In this document: positions 1 to 5,156 of the stretch, one piece after another
Position numbering within the stretch: the first letter of the stretch is position 1
Layout of the letters: the number at the start of each line of letters is the position of its first letter
Assembly: GCA_018262315.1 (NCBI GenBank)
Contig: JAGSPS010000245.1
Span: 1 to 5,156 of the forward strand
Source of the DNA: Deltaproteobacteria bacterium
GTDB taxonomy: Bacteria > Myxococcota_A > UBA9160 > PR03
Length of the DNA stretch: 5,156 bases
Direction of reading: 5' to 3'
Made by a program: the position numbers and the translations under genes
The notes under the pieces: generated by a model
The model's database searches: none
Told to the model about the DNA's origin: nothing
The model's input: the letters and a program-made list of their open reading frames with translations, nothing else

Positions 1-645
1 GAACTTCTCGAGGATCACGCCGGGCGTGGGCGCGCGGATCACGGTGTCTTCGAGATCGACTTCGGCGCGCGTGATCGCGGCTTCGATCTGCGCCACCTCC
101 GCTTCTGCCACGCGCAGGTGGTTGTCCTTCAGATCGAGGTCGGCGTTCGAGAGCACGCCCTTCTGCAGCAGCGCGCGAGCGCGCGCGAGTTCCTTGCGGC
201 CGAGATCGACGTTGGCGCGCGCGCGCAGCAGGTTCGCGCGGACCTGCGCGAGCGCGGCTTCGTACTGGCGCGCGTCGAGCTGGACCAGCGCCTGCCCCGC
301 CTCGACATGCTGGCCCTCTTCGACGAGGAATCTCTCGATGCGGCTTGGCACCCGCACGCCGAGCGAGATGTAGCGCTCGCCCGTCACGACGTAGCCCGAG
401 CCGGTGAGCACCGCTCCGGCCGACACGGCACCCGGCGCGCTGCGCTGCGCAAATGCGACCTGCACGCTCGCCGTTCGGCCGAGCGTCATCCGCCAGGCGG
501 CGAGTGACGCGGCGCCGAACGACAGAATCAACATGGCGGTGAGCAGCCAGCCGCGCCACTGCGGGCCGCGCCGCAGCGGCACCGCGTCGCGGTCGATGCG
601 CAGCGCCGCGAGATCGTCGCGCGCCGCCCGGCGGTCTTCCGGCAT
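1..645 (-). CDS. Periplasmic adaptor (membrane fusion) protein of HlyD/AcrA type, C-terminally truncated by the window edge
   Basis: This would be the periplasmic adaptor linking the inner-membrane ABC pump to an outer-membrane channel. I translated it directly: 215 codons read without a stop from an ATG at 645-643 to the left edge. The charged N-terminus (MPEDRRAARDDL) is followed by one membrane anchor at about residues 32-53. The first half of a lipoyl-like domain spans about 81-128 and contains IERFLVEEGQHVEAGQALVQLD, the usual 'G..V..G..L..LD' pattern. An Ala/Arg/Leu/Glu-rich coiled-coil hairpin follows at about 129-200, then the return strand of the lipoyl domain (DTVIRAPTPGVILEKF). The beta-barrel and membrane-proximal domains lie outside the window. 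GGAGG at 652-656 sits six bases before the ATG, which directly abuts the TAG of the upstream permease, so coupled translation is likely. It is the last visible gene of the exporter operon. Family assignment is firm; substrate unknown. Confidence -1.
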   Translation of the reverse strand, partial: MPEDRRAARDDLAALRIDRDAVPLRRGPQWRGWLLTAMLILSFGAASLAAWRMTLGRTASVQVAFAQRSAPGAVSAGAVLTGSGYVVTGERYISLGVRVPSRIERFLVEEGQHVEAGQALVQLDARQYEAALAQVRANLLRARANVDLGRKELARARALLQKGVLSNADLDLKDNHLRVAEAEVAQIEAAITRAEVDLEDTVIRAPTPGVILEKF

Positions 646-1821
646 CTAGGCCCTCCGCAGTGCTTCGATCGGGCGCATGCGCGCGGCATGAGCGGCCGGC
701 GCCAGTCCACCGGCGAGGCCGATCACGAGCGCGAGCGCGAGCGCGGCCGCGAGGTCGCTCGCGCCGACGCGAAGCTGGATCACGTTGGTGGTGAAGGTCG
801 CGGCGCCGAAGGCGATGCCGCCGAGCCAGTACGAGACCAGGCGCCCGAGCAGCGCCGCCAGCGCTGCACCCACCGCAAAGCCGCCGAACGCGATCGCGAG
901 CGACTCGATCAGGAACGAGACGACGATCGCGGTGCGCGAGAAGCCGAGCGCGCGCAAGGTGCCGATCTCCGCGCGCCGCGATTGCACCGCGGCGTAGAGC
1001 GTGTTGGTCGCGCCGAAGGCGGCGCCGATCCCCGCCAGCACCGCGAGCCCGATGACGATGAAATAGAGCGAATTCGCCGACTCCGCCTGTTTCTCGTAGT
1101 AGGCGGGCTCGGGCAGCGCCTCGAGCGCGTAGCGCGGGTCGGCGTCGATGCGGCGCGCGAGCGCGTCCATGTCCGCGCCGTCGGCGGCGCGCACGCGCAG
1201 TCCCGAATACGGGATCGTGCGCTTCGCGTCGGCGGCCAGCTCGCGCACGTCCACCCAGACTTCGCTCTCGAACGAGGAGCCATTGCTGTCGAAGCGGCCG
1301 ACCACCTTCCAGTGTCCGCGCCCGAATGGGAGCGTGTCGCCGACGCGAGCGCCGACGTAGCGGCCCGCAACGCCGCTCCCGACGATCGCCTCGCCGCTCG
1401 ACGGCTGGAACATGCGGCCCTCGACGATCGCCACCTCGTCGTGCACTTGCAGCGCCACCGCCTCGACGCCGCGCACCAGCACGTTCTCGCGACCGCCCTC
1501 CGCGGTGCGGAAGAACGGCTGCACCACCAGCTCGGGCGACGCGAGCGGATTGCCCGCCGCGTCGCGCGCGATGCCCTCGAAGAAGCGCAGCGACTGGAAC
1601 GCTTCGAGCGGAATCACGCTCGAACCGTCGTTGGTGGCGCCCTTGCGCAACACGATCAGGTTTCGCTCGTCGCCAGTGCCGACCAGCGTGCGCCGCAGAC
1701 TGGAGACGAGGCTCCCGAACAGGGTCGTTGCGATCACCACCAGCGCGATCACCGCCACCGTGAGCAGCGTGCGAGTGCGCCGCGCTGCGAGATTGCCGAG
1801 CGAATAGCGCAGCGGTAGCAC
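646..1821 (-). CDS. ABC transporter permease, FtsX/MacB family (second permease of the exporter)
   Basis: This is an inner-membrane subunit of a type VII (MacB-like) ABC exporter, 391 residues long, which is normal for a stand-alone permease of the family. The layout is one membrane helix at about residues 17-40, a large periplasmic domain at about 41-250, then three helices at about 252-275, 298-330 and 355-378. The periplasmic part opens with NLIVLRKGATNDGSSVI, a pattern I associate with this permease group. The FtsX core is recognisable at 281-311 (RRAEIGTLRALGFSRTAIV), as is the terminal APAAHAARMRPIEALRRA (the family's 'A..aa...P.eaLR' end). The start is GTG, two bases after the stop of the first permease. 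GAGG at 1832-1835, ten bases upstream, is only a mediocre ribosome binding site, which fits translation by re-initiation from the upstream gene. It shares the EI..L.ALGFSR motif with its neighbour but differs through the periplasmic domain, so the pair probably forms a heterodimer. No ATPase domain is fused to it. Confidence 0.93.
   Translation of the reverse strand: MLPLRYSLGNLAARRTRTLLTVAVIALVVIATTLFGSLVSSLRRTLVGTGDERNLIVLRKGATNDGSSVIPLEAFQSLRFFEGIARDAAGNPLASPELVVQPFFRTAEGGRENVLVRGVEAVALQVHDEVAIVEGRMFQPSSGEAIVGSGVAGRYVGARVGDTLPFGRGHWKVVGRFDSNGSSFESEVWVDVRELAADAKRTIPYSGLRVRAADGADMDALARRIDADPRYALEALPEPAYYEKQAESANSLYFIVIGLAVLAGIGAAFGATNTLYAAVQSRRAEIGTLRALGFSRTAIVVSFLIESLAIAFGGFAVGAALAALLGRLVSYWLGGIAFGAATFTTNVIQLRVGASDLAAALALALVIGLAGGLAPAAHAARMRPIEALRRA
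652..656 (-). promoter_or_regulatory. Ribosome binding site of the periplasmic adaptor gene
   Basis: GGAGG on the minus strand, inside the last codons of the second permease, six bases before the ATG at 645. It supports the chosen start of the adaptor, which directly abuts the permease stop codon TAG. Confidence 0.75.
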
Positions 1822-1823
1822 GC

Positions 1824-2990
1824 CTAGAACACCTCGCGCAGCGTCTCCGCCACGCTGCGGCGCGCCGCACCGAGAGCCGGCACGACGCCTGAGATCATCC
1901 CGACGAAGAGCGCGAGGAAGAGGCCCTGCACGAGGATCGTCTGGGTGACGATGAACGAGCCGAGCGGACCGAGCGCCGGGTTCCAGCCGCCCCCGCTGCG
2001 CAGGAGCTGCGTCAGGCCCAGCGCGCCGAGCGCACCGAGCGCGCCGCCGAGCGTCGCGAGCAGCACCGCTTCCGTGAGCAGCGTGCCGAAGATCAGCCGC
2101 CGGCTGAAGCCGAGCGCCTTCAGCACGGCGATCTCGCCGAGTCGCTCGCGCACCGCCATGCTCGCGGTGTTGGCCGCGATGAAGACGATGCAGAGCGCCA
2201 CCAGGCCCGTGACGATCAGGATCACCGTGACGAAGCCCTCGAGCATCGAGAAGAAGTTCGCGAAGTAGCTCTTCTCGGTCTCGGAGGCGGTGACCGCTTC
2301 GCTGTTGTGGAACAATTCATCGATCTCGCGCATCAACGGCGCGACGCGCGCGGGATCGTCGACGCGCACCCAGACGGTGCCGAGGATGTCGAGCCCCCCG
2401 CGGCCGGCGGCGCGCAGCGCCTGGTCGAGATACTCGCGCTGGAACCAGAAGTGCGGCGCGCGCTCGCTCGCGATCTCGCCGACGATCAGGAAGCTCAGGT
2501 CCACCGGGTAGATGGTGCCCTTGAGCGTGATCCGGTCCCCGATCTTCCAGCCGTTCTTCAGCAGCGTGCCGCGCCCGACGATCGCGCCGTCGCGGTGGCG
2601 GCGGAACGCTTCGAGCTGTTGCGGGTCCAGGTTCCAGTCGGCCCACACCGAGCCGAGCGGATCGGGCTCGACCGCGAAGTTCGGGAACTCGACGCCCTTC
2701 TCCTCGCGGAAGACGCCGCCGTACCAGGTCCAGCTCGCGGCCGACACGACCCCCGGCTGCGCGCGGATCTTCTGCAAGTACGCGTACGGCAGCGGATAGA
2801 CCAGCCCGGCTTCGTTGTGGACGACGATGCGGGTGTTCGACGCGACGTCGCTGAGCAGCGCGTCCAGGCCCGCCGGCATCGTGAGCAGCAGACAGACCAG
2901 CGACACCGCGAGGCCGATCGCGCCCGCCGTCAGTGCGGTGCGCAGCTTGTTGCGCGCGAGCTGGCGCCAGATGAACGGAAGGAACTTCAC
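1824..2990 (-). CDS. ABC transporter permease, FtsX family with MacB-like periplasmic domain (first permease of the exporter)
   Basis: This is the first of two inner-membrane permeases of the exporter, 388 residues from a GTG start. The N-terminus is basic and followed by a helix at about residues 20-40. The MacB-like periplasmic core at about 41-250 carries features familiar from this permease group: LVYPLPYAYLQKIRAQPGV, a Trp-rich WTWYGGVFREEK, then VGRGTLLKNGWKIGDRI. Helices follow at about 253-275, 300-330 and 345-371. The FtsX core is at about 278-310 (VRERLGEIAVLKALGFSRRLI). The C-terminus (PALGAARRSVAETLREVF) lacks the usual proline-Glu-Ala ending but keeps the arginine cluster. The GTG overlaps the TGA of the ATPase gene as GTGA, and a strong repeated Shine-Dalgarno sequence lies just upstream. 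The same frame stays open upstream to 3683, but that extension is an arginine-rich shadow of the ATPase gene, so I place the start at 2990. Helix 3 has a short GAL repeat. Confidence 0.93.
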   Translation of the reverse strand: MKFLPFIWRQLARNKLRTALTAGAIGLAVSLVCLLLTMPAGLDALLSDVASNTRIVVHNEAGLVYPLPYAYLQKIRAQPGVVSAASWTWYGGVFREEKGVEFPNFAVEPDPLGSVWADWNLDPQQLEAFRRHRDGAIVGRGTLLKNGWKIGDRITLKGTIYPVDLSFLIVGEIASERAPHFWFQREYLDQALRAAGRGGLDILGTVWVRVDDPARVAPLMREIDELFHNSEAVTASETEKSYFANFFSMLEGFVTVILIVTGLVALCIVFIAANTASMAVRERLGEIAVLKALGFSRRLIFGTLLTEAVLLATLGGALGALGALGLTQLLRSGGGWNPALGPLGSFIVTQTILVQGLFLALFVGMISGVVPALGAARRSVAETLREVF

Positions 2991-3676
2991 GCGCCTCCTC
3001 CTCCTTGGATGGAGTCGAGCAGCACGCCCTTGTCGAGATGGTGGATCTCGTCGACGTAGGCTTCGCCGCGCGGATCGTGCGTGACCATCACGACGGTCTT
3101 GCCGAACTCGCGGGCGAGGTCGCGCAGCAGCGCGAGGATCTCGACGGCGTTCTTGGCGTCGAGATCGCCGGTCGGCTCGTCGGCGACGACGATCTCGGGA
3201 TCGGTCACGAAGGCGCGCGCAATCGCAACGCGCTGCTGCTCGCCGCCCGACATCTCGCCGGGCTTGTGATCGGCGCGATCCGCCAGCCCGACGACGCGCA
3301 GCGCCGTCTCGGCGCGCGTGCGGCGCTCCGCCTTGCCGAGCTTGGTCAGCAACAGCGGCAGCGCGACGTTGTCGCGCGCGTTCAGCACCGGCATCAGGTT
3401 GAAGAACTGGAACACGAAGCCGACGTGGCGGGCGCGAAACGAGGCGAGCTGGTCCTCGGAGAGATCGCCGAGCCGCTGGCCCGCGACCTCGACGACGCCC
3501 GAGGTCGGGCGGTCGAGCCCCGCCAGGATGTTCAGCAGCGTGCTCTTGCCCGAGCCCGAAGGACCCATCAGCGCGGCAAAGCGCCCGCGCTCGATGCGCA
3601 AGCTCACGTGTTCGAGCGCGTGGACCTCGTCGGCTCCGCGGTGGTAGACACGCGACACGTCGCGGACTTCGATCAA
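2987..3676 (-). CDS. ABC transporter ATP-binding protein, MacB/LolD type
   Basis: This is the cytoplasmic ATPase that would power the exporter by driving conformational change in the two FtsX permeases. From a TTG start it is 229 residues, typical for LolD/MacB-type ATPases. All nucleotide-binding motifs are present: aromatic A-loop Tyr11, Walker A GPSGSGKST (38-46), Q-loop Gln90 in FVFQFFNLMPVL (the 'FQFFNL..' form typical of this exporter group), signature MSGGEQQRVAIARA (142-155), Walker B IVVADEPTGDLD (162-173) with catalytic Glu167, and switch His200 in VTHD. I chose TTG because it opens the first beta strand (IEVRDVSRVY) at the expected place and has GGGAG eight bases upstream. The only earlier in-frame start, GTG at 3826, would add 50 unconserved residues and run over the small CC-ending gene. 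A later GTG at codon 7 would cut the first strand. It ends in a Gly4-Ala tail whose codons also form the ribosome binding site of the next gene. Confidence 0.95.
   Translation of the reverse strand: MIEVRDVSRVYHRGADEVHALEHVSLRIERGRFAALMGPSGSGKSTLLNILAGLDRPTSGVVEVAGQRLGDLSEDQLASFRARHVGFVFQFFNLMPVLNARDNVALPLLLTKLGKAERRTRAETALRVVGLADRADHKPGEMSGGEQQRVAIARAFVTDPEIVVADEPTGDLDAKNAVEILALLRDLAREFGKTVVMVTHDPRGEAYVDEIHHLDKGVLLDSIQGGGGA
2994..3006 (-). promoter_or_regulatory. Repeated Shine-Dalgarno sequence before the first permease gene
   Basis: On the minus strand this reads AAGGAGGAGGAGG and contains three overlapping GGAGG cores, at nine, six and three bases before the GTG start at 2990. The six-base spacing is close to ideal. 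The same bases encode the four glycines that end the ATPase. The strong site compensates for the GTG start and fits coupled expression of ATPase and permease. Confidence 0.75.
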
Positions 3677-3761
3677 GGAGCAATCTCCCGGGGCGCTGGG
3701 ATCTCGGCGGCGCCCGAGCCTATCGTCTCTGCTCCGCTGCGTCGCGTGCCCATGCGCAGTC
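3677..3761 (-). other. 85-base intergenic gap between the CstA unit and the exporter operon
   Basis: This is the only real non-coding stretch in the window. It separates the CC-ending small gene from the ATPase gene, so it is the natural place for a terminator of the first unit or a promoter of the second. I see no run of T after a stem, and no sigma-70 pair with good spacing. A TTGAGA-like element overlaps the stop codon at 3760-3765, but no -10 hexamer stands at a proper distance. Two short inverted repeats are present: CTGCG/CGCAG near 3737-3759, and CTCGG/CCGAG around 3703-3718. The six genes may therefore be one transcript, or the promoter may be of an unfamiliar type. Confidence 0.6.
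3685..3689 (-). promoter_or_regulatory. Ribosome binding site deciding the TTG start of the ATPase gene
   Basis: On the minus strand GGGAG lies eight bases before TTG at 3676-3674. Together with the position of the first conserved beta strand, it supports TTG over the upstream GTG at 3826. Confidence 0.6.
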
Positions 3762-3771
3762 TCAACAGCAG
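3729..3771 (-). repeat. Imperfect inverted repeat spanning the stop codon of the small CC-ending gene
   Basis: On the minus strand, CTGCT (3771-3767) can pair with AGCAG (3733-3729), and inside it CTGCG (3759-3755) can pair with CGCAG (3741-3737). This leaves an internal loop containing the TGA stop and a 13-base apical loop. The stem is short and interrupted and no T-run follows, so it is not a standard intrinsic terminator. In DNA this G+C-rich such pairing can arise by chance. Confidence 0.35.
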
Positions 3772-3908
3772 TGGGTGCGGTGGCGGGACTTCTCTTCGAA
3801 GTGAAGCCGAGCCGCCGCGGCGTCACGCGGCGGCGGGGCAGCGAGTCCGAGGAAGCCGCTCGCGAAGGCGCGCAGCGCGGCGAAACTGCGCTGCAATACG
3901 GCGCGCAT
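3762..3908 (-). CDS. Small protein ending in Cys-Cys, probable reduced YbdD/YjiX-family partner of CstA
   Basis: The gene encodes 48 residues starting MRAVLQRSFAALRAFASGF and ending EEKSRHRTHCC. Its place directly after cstA, the N-terminal LxxxxxxLRxFASGFLG stretch and the terminal CC match the YbdD/YjiX family (Pfam Sel_put), small cytoplasmic proteins of unknown biochemical role found beside CstA-type transporters. Family members are usually about 60-67 residues and carry a Tyr/His/Pro-rich centre (of the 'Y..Y..H.r..HP' kind) before an 'EFF.er' segment. Here the centre is replaced by APPPRDAAAAR, although HFEEK may be the remnant of the later segment. I could not find the missing segment in the other two frames of this strand, so a simple frameshift is not the explanation. 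GGGAGGTG at 3913-3920 serves as ribosome binding site. The ATG at 3908 is six bases from GGAGG and overlaps the cstA stop by one base; the alternative ATG at 3911 is only three bases away. The family call is inference. Confidence 0.55.
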   Translation of the reverse strand: MRAVLQRSFAALRAFASGFLGLAAPPPRDAAAARLHFEEKSRHRTHCC

Positions 3909-5156
3909 CATGCACCTCCCGCGGCGGGCGCGAGCGGATGCGCGGTCGGTCGCAGCACCTTCCACCAGACGCGCGCCGCATCCAGCACGACGATGGCGAC
4001 GAGCACCATGAAACACGCAGTCAGTGCCGCGTCGAGGCGCGCGTTGAAGATGAAGGCGTGCGTCTCGCGCAGTTTCTCGGCGGGAATCGCACCCGACGCG
4101 ATCTGCCCGGCCAGGTACTGGGCCTGCGCCAGGAACCCGAGCCGCCGATCCGGCGCGAAGATCTTCAGCCAGCCCGCGCTCATCGTGACGGTGAGCAGCC
4201 ACGCGAGCGGCAGTGCGGGCGCGAACGCCCAACGGGGCTTCTCGGACTTGACCAGGATCGTCGTGGCGGCGGCCAGCGCCGTCGCGGCGAGCAGTTGATT
4301 GGCGATGCCGAAGAGCGGCCACAGCGAGTTGATGCCGCCCAGCGGATCGACGACGCCCTGGTAGAGGAAATAGCCCCACGCGGCGACGATCAATCCCGAG
4401 GCCAGCAGGTTCGCGGGCAGCGATGAAGTCTTGCCGAGCGCAGGGTGCAGCTTGCCGAGCAGGTCCTGCACCATGAAGCGTCCGACGCGCGTTCCGGCGT
4501 CGAGCGTGGTGAGGATGAAGAGCGCTTCGAACATGATCGCGAAGTGGTACCAGAGCGCTTTCAGCGCGCCGCCGCCGAGCACGTTCGAGAAGATCTCGGC
4601 CATGCCGACGGCCAGGCTCGGAGCGCCGCCGGTGCGCGAGAGCAGCGAGTGCTCGCCGACCTGGCGCGTCAGTTCGCCGAACGCGATCGGATCGAAGGCG
4701 AAGCCCCAACCGCGAATCACTTCGGCCGCGTGTTCGACCGTCGCACCGATCGCGGCGGGCGGCGAGTTGATCGCGAAATAGCTGCCCGGCTCCATCACAG
4801 CCGCCGACAGAAGCGCCATGATCGCGACGAACGACTCCATCAGCATCGCGCCGTAACCGATCATGCGCGCGTCGGTCTCGCGGTCGAGCAGCTTCGGCGT
4901 GGTGCCGCTCGCGATCAGCGCGTGGAAGCCCGAGATCGCGCCGCACGCGATCGTGATGAAACAGAACGGGAACACCGGACCGGCGAAGACGGGGCCCGAT
5001 CCGTCGATGAACTGTGTCAGTGCGGGCAGCTGCACGAGCGGGTGCGCGATCGCGAGGCCGATCGCGAGCAGCGCGACGGTGCCGAGCTTCACGAAGGCCG
5101 AGAGGTAGTCGCGCGGCGCGAGCAGCAGCCACACCGGCAGCACGCTCGCGACGAAG
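3908..5156 (-). CDS. cstA: CstA-type carbon starvation membrane transporter, N-terminally truncated by the window edge
   Basis: This is the C-terminal 415 residues of a CstA-family inner-membrane transporter. In enteric bacteria CstA and its relatives take up peptides and pyruvate during carbon limitation; which substrate applies here is unknown. The frame is open to the right edge (first complete codons read FVAS), so the start lies outside. Highly conserved family blocks are visible in order: SVLPVWLLLAPRDYLSAF, PVFAGPVFPFCFITIACGA, SGFHALIASGTTPKLL, IGYGAMLMESFVAIMAL, FEALFILTTLDAGTRVGRFM, then DPLGGINSLWPLFGIANQLL. About nine or ten membrane-spanning stretches can be counted, the last near the C-terminus (LTACFMVLVAIVVLDAARVWW). 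They cover the end of the CstA domain and the C-terminal five-helix domain (CstA_5TM). The tail is short (RPTAHPLAPAAGGA). The reading frame is intact and no key block is missing. It is translationally joined to the small CC-ending gene downstream, the usual cstA-ybdD arrangement. Confidence 0.96.
   Translation of the reverse strand, partial: FVASVLPVWLLLAPRDYLSAFVKLGTVALLAIGLAIAHPLVQLPALTQFIDGSGPVFAGPVFPFCFITIACGAISGFHALIASGTTPKLLDRETDARMIGYGAMLMESFVAIMALLSAAVMEPGSYFAINSPPAAIGATVEHAAEVIRGWGFAFDPIAFGELTRQVGEHSLLSRTGGAPSLAVGMAEIFSNVLGGGALKALWYHFAIMFEALFILTTLDAGTRVGRFMVQDLLGKLHPALGKTSSLPANLLASGLIVAAWGYFLYQGVVDPLGGINSLWPLFGIANQLLAATALAAATTILVKSEKPRWAFAPALPLAWLLTVTMSAGWLKIFAPDRRLGFLAQAQYLAGQIASGAIPAEKLRETHAFIFNARLDAALTACFMVLVAIVVLDAARVWWKVLRPTAHPLAPAAGGA

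Noticed and set aside
528..710. Short minus-strand frame across the permease-adaptor joint
   Set aside because: It overlaps the adaptor start and permease end in another frame. The adaptor frame has the membrane anchor and lipoyl motif, so this one is a shadow.
688..1818. Long plus-strand open frame opposite the second permease
   Set aside because: It is antisense to a clear FtsX permease, dominated by Arg, Glu, Asp, Ala and His, with no domain pattern. Such frames are expected opposite genes of this G+C content.
3703..3718. CTCGG/CCGAG hairpin considered as an intrinsic terminator
   Set aside because: The stem is only five pairs and no T-run follows on the minus strand.
3005..4426. Long plus-strand open frame (473 codons) running across the ATPase, the gap, the small gene and the end of cstA
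   Set aside because: It crosses several well-supported minus-strand genes, is low-complexity in composition and shows no recognisable motif.
3912..5132. Minus-strand open frame upstream of and continuous with the small CC-ending gene
   Set aside because: It lies inside cstA in a different frame. The CstA frame carries all conserved blocks, while this one is arginine-rich shadow sequence; only its last 48-49 codons look like a gene.
1..5156. CRISPR array, tRNA/rRNA gene, insertion sequence ends or a defence/novel enzyme system
   Set aside because: I saw no regularly spaced repeats, no cloverleaf-like segment, no transposase and no terminal inverted repeats. Nearly all bases are explained by the six genes described.

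Overview
The window is a compact piece of bacterial chromosome with very high G+C content. Every gene I can support lies on the minus strand, so it reads from right to left. Codon third positions are dominated by G and C, which opens long meaningless reading frames on both strands. The periplasmic adaptor protein at the left edge implies a cell with an outer membrane. The overall style would fit a high-GC proteobacterial, myxococcal, acidobacterial or similar uncultured lineage, but no marker gene here fixes the taxon.

Right part (5156 down to 3762): the C-terminal 415 codons of a CstA-type carbon-starvation membrane transporter, cut off by the right window edge. It is followed, with its stop overlapping the next start, by a very small gene ending in Cys-Cys. 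This is the position and terminus expected of the YbdD/YjiX partner of CstA, but the protein is short and lacks the usual conserved middle.

Middle (3761 to 3677): an 85-base gap, the only non-coding stretch of any size. It holds a modest imperfect inverted repeat and the ribosome binding site of the next gene. I see no convincing promoter or intrinsic terminator in it.

Left part (3676 down to 1): a tightly packed operon for a MacB-type tripartite export system. The order is a stand-alone ATPase, a first FtsX-type permease with a MacB-like periplasmic domain, a second and different FtsX-type permease, and a membrane-anchored HlyD/AcrA-type periplasmic adaptor truncated by the left edge. The joints are a 4-base GTGA overlap, a 2-base gap, and a stop abutting the next ATG. 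Translation of the four is therefore very likely coupled. Together the ATPase and the two permeases would form an inner-membrane engine that works mechanically on a periplasmic adaptor, which would connect to an outer membrane channel not seen here. The substrate cannot be read from the sequence.

I found no mobile element, CRISPR array, RNA gene or evident novel defence system. The points most worth a second look are the reduced CstA partner protein, the non-ATG starts, and the repeated Shine-Dalgarno sequence encoded by the glycine tail of the ATPase.
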